39,972 nucleotides of DNA from Gymnopus androsaceus JB14. Lineage: Eukaryota; Basidiomycota; Agaricomycetes; Agaricales; Omphalotaceae. Below are positions 11,471-19,578 of the stretch, in pieces (within the stretch, counting starts at the first letter, position 1; each line of letters starts with the position of its first letter). The notes beneath the pieces were generated by a model. That model made no database searches. It was given only the letters and a program-made list of their open reading frames with translations, and was not told where the DNA came from. The position numbers and the translations under genes are program-made. Where the stretch lies: NCBI GenBank assembly GCA_009733575.1, contig ML769863.1, positions 1 through 39,972 on the forward strand, given 5' to 3'.

Positions 11471-12305
11471 AGTCAGCCAACACCTGAACAGCATGATGCA
11501 CATCCACAATGACCTCATGACAAGGGGAACCAATATCAATGACAATATATTCATCAACACCATTTTGTCATCTGTCCCTGAAACCTTTAAACCCACAGTT
11601 AAATACTCTGGCCATTTTTGCCATTTAAACTGATAAGAAGCTCAATCCTGCTGAGCTTATCTCCACTATCCATGAAGAAGGGATGCTTCATCAAAGACAA
11701 AAGAAGCAGAAGATGGAATCAGCAAACTATGCTGGAAACAAGAGAAGAGGAGGATTCCAAGGTCATGGAAATTCCTATAGGGGAAGTTTCAAAGGCAGAG
11801 GAGGGCAATGAGTTGCCAAGACTTTGTCTGCTACAATTGCAGAGGCAAAGGACACTTTGACAATCAATATCCATTGTACAAACGCAGCCAAGCCAATGAA
11901 GCCAAGGAGACAAATCCTACTAAGGAGCAGAGGGAAAGAAATCAGATGGAAACTGGAGAGACAGGGCAAAGAACAATGAACTGGCATTCTCATCTACAAT
12001 CAAGGAAATACCAGAGTCATCATGGGCAGCTATTAAAATTCTATACATTGATAAAGGCTGTAAAGCTACTAAACTTGCTTTTGCTGCAGCCCACAGTTAT
12101 GGAGCAATTCCTTTCAACTCCAGATGCTCTACCCACATGATGCCACTCACTGATGAACTCAAGGATCAAAGGGAGCTTCCAACACAAGTTATTCAGCTGC
12201 TAACATGGAAACCTTCACAGCAGATATCTCCAGCACACTTCATCTCAATCTATCCACACATGAACAAGAAGTCCAAATGTTAAAGCTCCATCATACCCTT
12301 GTATG
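11471..12305 (+). pseudogene. Ty1/copia Gag-protease fragment
   Basis: Stitched from several frames. 11471-11630 resembles the UBN2-type Gag middle region (HLNSMMHIHNDL, later ILSSVPETFKP). 11640-11805 contains a helix and an arginine/glycine-rich stretch (GGFQGHGNSYRGSFKGRGG). 11817-11880 holds a zinc knuckle CYNCRGKGHFDNQY in which the last cysteine has become tyrosine. 12110-12160 has NSRCSTHMMPLTDE where copia proteins have the DSGxxxHM protease-proximal motif, so both D and G are lost. Frameshifts and stops (for example TGA at about 11810) separate the blocks. No integrase or reverse transcriptase follows. Confidence 0.7.
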
Positions 12306-12336
12306 ACCATCAGCAAAAACTGTTTCAAGCCCAGGA

Positions 12337-12460
12337 GGATACAAGGTCAGCCAGTCCTCTTAGGCAACTGAGACAACCTAATTGGTATCAAAAGTGTTCC
12401 CTTTTTCCTGGGCCAACTACATCGCCTCAGGTTGCCTAAGAGGACTAGGTGACCTTGGAT
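12337..12460. repeat. Short foldback, about 36-bp arms
   Basis: Left arm 12337-12372 and right arm 12425-12460 are inverted copies (core AGTCCTCTTAGGCAAC perfect, a few mismatches outside), separated by about 52 bases. It could be a solo miniature element or the rim of a deleted one; no target duplication was recognised. Confidence 0.6.
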
Positions 12461-13140
12461 CTGTTGAACATTTGATGACATCAGTCATCATCTCGGTCAT
12501 ATGATGCTATTATTCATTGCCAAGGTAGTCCCTCTTGTTGTTGTGCCTCACAATGATCAGGTTGCCTTTGGCCCTGTTCATGTCCCTAGCCTTTGAGTGT
12601 GGTTGGTGATTGATGTAGGATGGTCATGATGTTCGGCTGTAGCATGAATTCAAGCCCCAAAATTTATGTACAATACCTTCTTTTCTTTCATGAACCCAGG
12701 TACCAGGCCAAGCCTTACATTGCTCCTGCCAGTATGCTGAAGAAGGGTTTAAAGGCTTCACAGCTCCCTTATCAATGTGACTGTGTGGCACATTGATTAC
12801 TATACAAATTTTTATCATGATATATATATATACATCTTTTAGATACATCTACATACAAATCCCCCATGATGGATTAAGTCCATTAAATGATCAAATGATT
12901 GATGCACACTTAATTGTTGCTGCTCATCATGAGATCTTTCAATCTGCCATACAGGATTTTTTAGATAGGTCTTAGATACATCAGCTGCTCAGATGGAATG
13001 GCTGAGATCTAATGATGGAAAAGCAATCATTGGTTACCATGTGTACAGGTGACATGCAACATGAGTACAATTTGGGTTTCATAGCTGTTTGATAATAACA
13101 GCTACTGATCAGTTGTCTTTCACAGATCAACCCAATTTTT
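12461..13140. other. Intergenic / retroelement-derived, no gene seen
   Basis: AT-rich sequence between the foldback and the second copia Gag fragment. It may contain the decayed LTR and leader of the Gag fragment at 13145, but I could not define LTR ends. Confidence 0.4.
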
Positions 13141-13144
13141 CAAA

Positions 13145-13433
13145 ATGTCTTCCACATCTTCCACTCTTAACAACACATCTGGTCTCAACAGCATTCCCAT
13201 GCATGATGGTAGTAACCAGACTGTATGGGCTGCTGGCAAGAAAGCCTATCTCTGGTTTGCCAAACTTTGGCCCTATATTGATGAGACAAAAACCAAACCT
13301 GTGGCTCCAGCAGATGAGTCTGATGACCCAAACTACCAAACCAAATTTGATGCCTGGATTGAAGCAGATGAGCAAGCCATTGGCACCATCTTGATGAAAA
13401 TTCCTTATCAGTATCATCACCTAGCAACTTGTA
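13145..13433 (+). pseudogene. Ty1/copia Gag, N-terminal fragment interrupted by an insertion
   Basis: Begins at ATG 13145 and reads MSSTSSTLNNTSGLNS, then a DGSN..VWAAGKKAYLWF block and FDAWIEADEQAIGTILM..YHHLA. This is the start of the UBN2-like Gag of Agaricomycete copia elements. Coding similarity stops at about 13430, precisely where the TGTAAT end of the next element begins, so the Gag was cut by that insertion. It is an N-terminal Gag piece lying downstream of the C-terminal Gag piece at 11471-12305, so the two cannot be one collinear element. Confidence 0.7.
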
Positions 13434-13636
13434 ATGTCCCCGATCCCTGATCGGCAAGATCTCAGTCTTTACAGGCGGCAGTGCATTCCCGTGCTGCCAA
13501 TAATCTATATCATAATAATTATATATTAGAACTACCTTAGCTTTAAACCATCAACTCGCGAGTAACCTCTGAATAAATCCAGTAGTACTTGTTGGCATGA
13601 TATTAAGGCTCTAGGCTCCATTTAGGAGCCGTTACA
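13430..13636 (+). repeat. Putative 5' LTR of the hairpin-rich element
   Basis: Starts TGTAATGTCCCC and ends GAGCCGTTACA, giving the TG..CA ends and short terminal inversion (TGTAA/TTACA) typical of LTRs. The first 52 bases recur at 16953-17004 with three mismatches. The LTR itself contains hairpins: CCGATC/GATCGG at 13440-13454, GGCAG/CTGCC at 13477-13498, GGCTCC/GGAGCC at 13614-13630. No clear primer binding site was found just downstream. Confidence 0.55.
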
Positions 13637-13677
13637 CTTTTTTGAGTACCTGTGTACTCTTCAGCAATCCCCACGAG

Positions 13678-14229
13678 ATGCCGAGTTTTTACGACGACTC
13701 AGGTTACGGTGACGTGGTAAACGTCGTCAATAACCATTATTGGAATTGCTACGGCAATTCCAGCAATGACGATGTTTTTAACATCGTCAACCGTTCAAAA
13801 AAGATTCACGGCAGTGAATCTTACAACAGTGACCGTTTTTGCGTCACTGGTGCCAGTGCATGCACGGGCACAAATGATTTACAGCCCAACTCATGTTGGA
13901 CTGGAAATAATAACGTTCAGTCTGGATGTTTTAGTGTGGCCTCAACCATGCTTGAATCACCGTTTGGTTTACACCAAATCGGTAATTTTTCTCAGCGGTG
14001 TGCAGAAGCACAGGATGCAAGCCGAAAGTCCCTCCGTGAACTTCAAAAGTTTACGGAAATGTTAGCAAACGCTAACATAACACGATCAATTCCTCCGGGA
14101 GACGTTCCATACCGGAACATTAGAGATATTGACGGCGATTGGCAGCCCAGCTACGGCTGGACAGGCACAAAGCCTTGCAGTCATCCCCGCACACCTGGGG
14201 TGAATATTCACCTCCAGATGACTCTCTGA
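13678..14229 (+). CDS. Hypothetical ORF 1 of the hairpin element
   Basis: ATG 13678 opens 183 codons, rich in N, S, D and G (starts MPSFYDDSGYGDVVN). No known domain is recognised. A block TGTNDLQPN...W.GNN.V and a helical block RCAEAQDASRKSLRELQKFTE recur, diverged, in the frame at 15084-15878 (AGTNELQPN, ACAKAQAVSQKALHEISEFTE), so this is one copy of a duplicated module. Nearly every 40-60 bases is a palindrome, which constrains the residues. It may be an exon spliced to the next frame (a GT at 14200 precedes a long pyrimidine-rich stretch ending in AG at 14310), or not a protein at all. Confidence 0.3.
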   Translation: MPSFYDDSGYGDVVNVVNNHYWNCYGNSSNDDVFNIVNRSKKIHGSESYNSDRFCVTGASACTGTNDLQPNSCWTGNNNVQSGCFSVASTMLESPFGLHQIGNFSQRCAEAQDASRKSLRELQKFTEMLANANITRSIPPGDVPYRNIRDIDGDWQPSYGWTGTKPCSHPRTPGVNIHLQMTL

Positions 14230-15878
14230 CACCTCTGGTGTTCTCGTCTCCCACTCCCGCTCCTCTTCCTCATCTCCCTTCGTCTCCCACACCTTCCCCT
14301 CATGTCCAAGAAATTGGAAATACCCAATTCCCTGACCAGGGAATTGAAAATCGGGCTGGAAACAATGACAATGTTTATAACATTGTCAAACCGAGTCATT
14401 TTCATGACTCGGTGCCCCAGGATGCGTCCCGCATCATACCCCAGCTTGACTCTAGTCAGGCTGAACGACCATATGTTCATTCCAAACGTTTTGGCGCAGC
14501 TCCCGTCGCCTTATTCCCAAATTGGATTAAAAACCCGATTTGGAAAGACACTGAGTCATTTTCACGACTTGGTGCCCCTGAATGTGTCCTGCATTGCAGA
14601 AAACACACCCAAGCTCGACCCAGTCAAGCTGACACTCAATACGTTCATGCTGAACGTTCTGGCGTGACTCTGGTAATGCCTAATTCCCAAATTGGATTAA
14701 AGCCCCAATTTGGAAATTCTTCTCAATCATGTGCTTCTACACATGAAATGAGCCTTCATGATGTGAGGAACATCATGAAGAACTTGTCCCAGCTCGACAG
14801 GAGTCGAGCTGAACATCCTCACGTTTCCCCGGAACATTCTGGCGTGGTTCTAGCCCCGCCAAATTCCCGGATTGGATTAAAAACCCAATTCGGGAATTCT
14901 TCTCGATCATGTGGTTCTGCACACGATTCGAGCCCCCATGATGTACCCCGCATCATGAAAAGCTCACCCCAGCTCAATCCTAGTTGAGCTGATTGTCGAT
15001 ACGTTCAAATTGAACATTTTGGTCCAGCTCTGGCTGCGCCAAATTCCCAATTTGGGAAGTCACCAAGTCGTGAAAATGATTCAGTGACCCACAATGCTCC
15101 CCGCATTGTGCAAAACCAAGTCCAGCTTGACTATAGCCAAGCTGGACCCTTCTACATTCATACTGAGCATGTAGGTGTGGCTCCGGCTGCACCCAATTCC
15201 CAAATTGGACTAATACCTCAATTTGGGAATTCTAGTGCCAGCGTACATGCTGGCACAAACGAGCTGCAACCCAATTTACGTTGGGCTAATGGCAATGTTA
15301 TTCGCATTGCCAAACCAAGCAACTCGGCACTTCAATTACCGATTGGGTCATCCCAATTCAATGATTTCTTTGAAGCATGTGCAAAAGCACAGGCTGTGAG
15401 CCAAAAGGCTCTCCATGAAATTTCGGAGTTCACGGAAAAATTTCAGCTGGACTCAAGTCAGGCTGATAGCAATGTTCGTCACATTTCCAAACCGAGTCAT
15501 GAAAACGACTCAGTATTTAATAAAGCCAAGGACACAGTCCTCGGCACTGTTCAGCTTGACTCTGGTCAAGCTGAATTTAATAATGTTCGACGCAAACATT
15601 CTAGCGTGGCTAAGGCTACACTCACTTTTAATTCTCAGCTCAACCCATATCAAGCTGATGGCAATGTTTGTTACATTGCCAAACCAAGTTGTTTTCACAA
15701 CTTGGTGTTTAATATGACCAAGGGCCCTGTCCTAGGCACCCACACATCTGAAGGTGAAATTTCACCGCCAGATGAAGCCCTGACACCTCCCGTGTCCTCA
15801 CCTCCTCCTTCAGTTCCTTCTTCTGCTCCCACTCCTCCCCTTGCATTGATCCAAACCCTGGATCGATTCAAGAGGTGA
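14139..15878 (+). pseudogene. Repetitive ORF 2 of the hairpin element, one in-frame TGA
   Basis: One frame runs about 580 codons with a single stop, TGA at 14985-14987. It holds four or five diverged units of about 55-60 residues: QLD.S.AE, then V..EH.GV, PNSQIGLKPQFGNSS and, in some, HDV..IMK. Both ends carry a proline/serine stretch following SPPD.(S/A)LTP at about 14195-14300 and 15750-15860. The conserved peptides coincide with hairpin stems; for example QLD..(Q/R)A is a CAGCT...AGCTG hairpin and PNSQIGL..QFGN is an AATTCCCAA...TTGGGAATT hairpin. The stop lies in a stem, so DNA or RNA shape seems better kept than the frame. No function can be assigned. Confidence 0.4.
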
Positions 15879-15978
15879 GGTTCACCCCTCGGAAGGCCAT
15901 GCCTTCCAAATCGACGGTGGTACATGGCACCACTGTAAATTCACGTTTGGCACAGCCAGGCCCTCAAAAAGGGACTGG

Positions 15979-16260
15979 ATGGACCAAATTGCTGTTCAGC
16001 AACTCCATGAACGAGATCTCCAAGAAATCGGAGATTCACAATTCCCTGACCAGGGAATTGATTTTAATATCGATGGGTATGCCATCAACAAGCATTTGGT
16101 CAGTGGTAAAGACCCACCATCCAGAAATTGTGGGGGCAAATCCGTTGTAAACTATGACAGATTTCTGAAGCTCACGGAGCAAGCTCAAAATGTGTACAAC
16201 ATTCACGAGCAAGCTTTTTTTCTCTTCAAGAGGGGGAGGGCCAGTGCAGAAATACACTAG
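15979..16260 (+). CDS. Hypothetical ORF 3 of the hairpin element
   Basis: 93 codons from ATG 15979. LQEIGDSQFPDQGI closely matches VQEIGNTQFPDQGI in ORF 2 (14304-14346), and the underlying 22-base hairpin (16039-16060 and 14325-14346) is identical. A helical block LTEQAQNVYNIHEQA resembles the AEAQ/AKAQ blocks of ORFs 1 and 2. Unknown function; may be an exon or a fossil. Confidence 0.25.
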   Translation: MDQIAVQQLHERDLQEIGDSQFPDQGIDFNIDGYAINKHLVSGKDPPSRNCGGKSVVNYDRFLKLTEQAQNVYNIHEQAFFLFKRGRASAEIH

Positions 16261-16271
16261 CTCACTATACA

Positions 16272-16673
16272 TTGCGAGTATGTGGGATTAAAAATCCCTT
16301 GAAACACGATTCACCAGAGGATTGGGTACAGTACATCCAGATGTACCCCAACCAATGTCCTACTGGCATAAAGTATGATCATGATGATTATACTCTCACC
16401 TGTAATGTACGGGGATGGTTATTAGTAGGTAACCATGACCCAGTTATAGCAGCAGGGACTTCCAAGGTGAAGCAGCATTGCTTCACCTTACAAACAGCGG
16501 AGTTGTTCACAACTCCGGGACTTTACGCATCAATTACCGGATGTGATGAGACAAATATTGTCTCAAATATTTCAACATCACCATATACAGGTGACATTGA
16601 TAATGCTACATTGGATGATGTAGCCTTGTTTACACCTCCCAAGGCATTACCATTGAAATGGCCAAAGACATAA
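16272..16673 (+). CDS. Hypothetical ORF 4 of the hairpin element
   Basis: About 130 open codons without an early ATG, so at most an internal or terminal exon. A non-repetitive segment (EDWVQYIQMYPNQCP, then GWLLVGNHDP) looks like a folded-domain sequence more than the other three frames do, but I recognise no family. Hairpins continue through it at 16284-16298, 16464-16489, 16498-16517 and 16663-16682. Confidence 0.25.
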   Translation: MRVCGIKNPLKHDSPEDWVQYIQMYPNQCPTGIKYDHDDYTLTCNVRGWLLVGNHDPVIAAGTSKVKQHCFTLQTAELFTTPGLYASITGCDETNIVSNISTSPYTGDIDNATLDDVALFTPPKALPLKWPKT

Positions 16674-16944
16674 CTGTCTTTGCCCTTCAGTGGTTAACTA
16701 TGTCCCGTACAACAGACCCTAGTCTTGGATGCAAGTTACATGCAACACGTGACTGTTCTTCACTCCCATTTCTAAATACATGGCACGCTACCATGCATTT
16801 GAAATCCCAGGATATATTCACAACACGCTATTGTGAATATGGTCCCAACTTCAACTATCAAGTATGCTCCAGCTGGGTTGACACACTATCAAACCAGTTG
16901 GGGGCCCCCCTTCCTCTTCAATTAACTGTAGGCTCAATCTGGCT

Positions 16945-16952
16945 GGGGAGGG
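16945..16952 (+). other. Polypurine tract
   Basis: GGGGAGGG lies immediately 5' of the TGTAAT of the downstream LTR fragment. This is the position and composition of the plus-strand primer of an LTR retrotransposon. Confidence 0.5.
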
Positions 16953-17004
16953 TGTAATTTCCCCGATCCCTGATCGGCAGGACCTCAGTCTTTACAGGCG
17001 GCAG
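16953..17004 (+). repeat. Partial 3' LTR, 52 bp
   Basis: Matches 13430-13481 with three substitutions, then similarity ends abruptly at 17004, where palindromic sequence begins. The remaining roughly 155 bases expected from the 5' LTR are absent, so the 3' LTR is truncated or replaced and no target duplication can be checked. Confidence 0.65.
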
Positions 17005-17165
17005 CTAAAGATGGACACAATTCCGGATCCGGGTCAACCCGGATCCGCCAGACAGGTACCTGTGGCCTCGAAGGGCTGACCTGTGACCTACCCCGGCTCC
17101 ATGGGAAACAGGTCCAGTATAACCAGGATCCGTGGCAGGTATACCTGCAGGTACCTGTATGACCT
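17005..17165. repeat. Cluster of perfect palindromes
   Basis: CGGATCCGGG/CCCGGATCCG hairpin (10 bp, loop TCAA) at 17024-17047, ACAGGTACCTGT at 17052-17063, then overlapping GCAGGTATACCTGC (17135-17148) and CAGGTACCTG (17148-17157). It directly abuts the truncated LTR and may be the end of another element that replaced it. No coding sequence. Confidence 0.6.
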
Positions 17166-17597
17166 GTTGAAAAATTTTAATCTAGGTTTTCAGTACTTGT
17201 TAGTAATAAATCTTATGGTATTGCTTCCAGTAATAAGTATCAGTATTAAATAGCATGGACTGGAAGTAATACAATGACTATCTTTTTGATACAGTATTTA
17301 GCCTAAGCTTTGTCAGTACTATACTGGTATTGTATTAGCAGTAACAACAGCTTAGCTTGCTTGACCCGTGCCTACGGCACGGGCGGGGGTCCTCAGGGTA
17401 TTATTTTTATAATATTCAGATTTTCTCAGTTAGTTCCAGATGAGCATACTATTGATGCACCAGTAATGCACTTTTGGCAAAAAAAAGTTTGCAGAGAGCG
17501 CAATTCTCATTTGTTCTTCTTCAAAATTTTACCGTACACTTTCATACATGTTTTCCAGCATTCCATCCATTTACCTTGCCAAGCACTGAGACTGAAA
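17166..17597. other. Intergenic with a CCCGTGCC/GGCACGGG palindrome
   Basis: AT-rich, no gene. A 19-base hairpin at 17365-17383 (8 bp arms, loop TAC) is the only structured site. Confidence 0.5.
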
Positions 17598-17599
17598 TA

Positions 17600-17688
17600 C
17601 AGTGACAGCAAAAAGCAATGAACCACTCTCCCACTTAGTTCAATTCAATACTGAATTGGGGTAGGTTCATCACTTTTTGCCATCACTG
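17600..17688. mobile_element. 89-bp MITE, TA-flanked, TIR CAGTGACAGCAAAA
   Basis: Ends CAGTGACAGCAAAAAGCAAT and its inverse with four transitions over about 27 bases; TA on both sides (17598-17599, 17689-17690). The first 14 terminal bases are the same as those of the MITE at 31284-31546, so both were probably mobilised by the same Tc1/mariner-type transposase. Confidence 0.75.
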
Positions 17689-17690
17689 TA

Positions 17691-18560
17691 TTCAGGATTT
17701 CTGTGAAGTATGCTTTTCCAGGTGCATTTGGATTCTTCAGTCTCAGACTCCCAGTACAATGCAATAAATTTTCTTAGGGCATGTGGCTTGGGATATCATA
17801 TATAAGTATATTTGAGAAGGATGACTATATCCTGGAGGTTGGAAATGAAGTTGAGCATTCAAGAGCCAGCAAGGAGCATTGGAAATGCACTTATGGGAAT
17901 TACCAGAGCCTGCCAAAATCAGAGTGCATTGCCCACCAATTTTCAATGCATTTTTGGATGCATCCTGGCAACACTCAAACATTCTCTAAATCACCAAATT
18001 CTGGAATTGTAAATACTAAACATTAAGGTATATTCTAATATACTACAAAGTTTGAAGACCATTTGCTGAGTTTTATAAAAGTTTTTCAGTATGGATATTT
18101 TTCAGTGCATTACTGGTATATCAATAGTATGAGGGCAAAATATAACATATATATACAGAGGCATTGATTCAAAAACTTATGAAGAATAAATTGAATAAAA
18201 TGAAATTTAAGAGTAAAACCATGCTGGACAGAAACTTGTACTGTAAGGGTTTCTCCCTTACACTCACATCTGCTGACATCCTGCTTGAAGTTGCCTCACT
18301 CCCTCCATAATACATGTATGTCTTGTCATTCTGCATTGGGCTCTTGAAGCTCAAGGATTAATTTATACATGCATAGATTAAGAGTCTTGTCTCATGTCAG
18401 ATTAACTACATTTCTCCTTTATTTGCCTTCAATTTAGTTCCAACCAAAATTTCACACAAACTGCTCTGAACGGTCTGCCAGAATCATAGGTGTCTGAAGT
18501 AGAGACTTTGATCCATTGCACCACTGATAGTGTTTCATGAAACTACAGTATAAATTTGAA
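17691..18560. other. Intergenic, no gene seen
   Basis: AT-rich with short unconvincing frames. No repeat or RNA gene was recognised. Confidence 0.5.
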
Positions 18561-18564
18561 GGTC

Positions 18565-18720
18565 AGATTGCGGCGCCGGCCGCGACGGTCACTGCGTGGA
18601 GCACTGGGGGCTCCCCCCAGGCCCCCACGCCGCCGCGGGCCCGCTGCGCGGAGCTTTTGCCTGCCGCGCCTAGGTAGGAATACTGAAGTGTTGATGCCGC
18701 GCGCTCCGCTGGCCGTGGCA
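18565..18720. other. GC-rich island
   Basis: About 150 bases of strongly GC-rich sequence (GCGGCGCCGGCCGCG, later CCGCCGCGGGCCCGCTGCGC) in an AT-rich surround. It contains partly self-complementary segments (GCGTGG..CCACGC) but no reading frame or recognised RNA. Possibly a foreign or GC-clustered miniature element. Confidence 0.5.
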
Positions 18721-19003
18721 CTTTAAACAGCTGACCAATGATTAGCTAAATAGCGGACTTTGAAATCAAGCGCCCTGTCTTCATTTTAAGTATAGGATAG
18801 GAGTTTGAGAGCATATAAAGACCCAGGGCTCACCTGTGTGTACCTGGACTGACCAGAAATACAGGTACCTGCATTTCAAAACCATATAAGATTATTATAA
18901 AGTATATTCTGTAGTCTACTACATATGTCAAGCAGTAGAAAATTTTGATTTCTTGAGCTGAAGTATTACCAGCTGGTGAACAAGGTATAATTTTGTCTGA
19001 AAA

Positions 19004-19578
19004 AGGGATGTTTTGGGCCGGCAAATTTTGTCACTTGAAATTTTGCCGTAGTTTCCAAATTTGCTTAAAATGGTACACACTCGTCTACACCATTCCCTAT
19101 AAAGCACAAGGTGAATTCAACCCGCTCTAAGTCTCCTACTCCAACATCTAATACCAGCTTGCCCTGCTATATCTGTCCTTGCTCCAAAAAGCTTGGTGGT
19201 CAATGCTTTGGATGGCATGTCATCATCTAGAGCTTCTGAGGCATAGGCAATGGCTGAGACTAGCAGTGCATCCATATTCAAGCTTGCTGGTGGCAGCAAG
19301 ACCATCCTGAGCCCAAGACAGAACATTGTCTTGTGAGATTGCCAAAATACTGAAGATGATGAAAATTTTGCTTTAAAAATTGCAGGCTGTAGCAAGTGCA
19401 AATCATTGTAATTCCGGTTGGGTTTTTGTTCAGATGAGAGTGTGTGTAGCAATAGAGATTAATTGATTCTCACTCCTAGTCTAAAGTACATGGAAGTAGT
19501 TTGAAAACAAAAAATACTGTAGAAAATGCCAAATTTTGCAGCTGCCAGTGGCAAAATTTGCCGGCCTGAAACATCTCT
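19004..19578. mobile_element. hAT-like MITE splitting a decayed gene
   Basis: Ends AGGGATGTTTTGGGCCGGCA and its inverse ending at 19578 (GGCCGGCAAATTTTG part perfect), 575 bp apart. The AGNGATG start is hAT-like, but no 8-bp target duplication remains. On the minus strand the reading frame of the decayed gene at 19579-20330 runs straight into its end. Confidence 0.55.

Larger units (their letters stand above)
13637..16952 (+). mobile_element. Non-autonomous LTR-type element whose interior is a dense hairpin array
   Basis: Bounded by the LTR at 13430 and its partial copy at 16953, with a purine tract before the latter. No reverse transcriptase, integrase or protease motif is visible. The interior is packed with short inverted repeats, roughly one per 70 bases and much denser between 14300 and 15800. 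Stem/loop examples: 13741-13762 (9/4), 13767-13789 (10/3), 13801-13822 (9/4), 14325-14346 (9/4), 14366-14388 (10/3), 14390-14413 (10/4), 14754-14780 (11/5), 14790-14811 (9/4), 14862-14898 (14, one G.T pair), 15195-15231 (13/11), 15551-15574 (10/4), 15659-15681 (9/5), 15683-15706 (10/4), 16464-16489 (11/4), 16498-16517 (8/4), 16814-16840 (10/7). Loops are mostly 3-7 bases. The same DNA also has open, internally repetitive reading frames. Confidence 0.7.

Noticed and set aside
12337..12460. CRISPR-like or tRNA-like structure
   Set aside because: Only one pair of inverted arms, no spaced direct repeats, no cloverleaf; eukaryotic context. The same applies to the hairpin array, whose units are not regularly spaced identical repeats.
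13127..13457. Overlapping 90-100 codon frames on both strands
   Set aside because: Only the plus frame from 13145 has copia Gag character; the rest are shadows.
17365..17383. Rho-independent terminator-like hairpin
   Set aside because: Fungal nuclear context and no following T-run; treated as a palindrome only.
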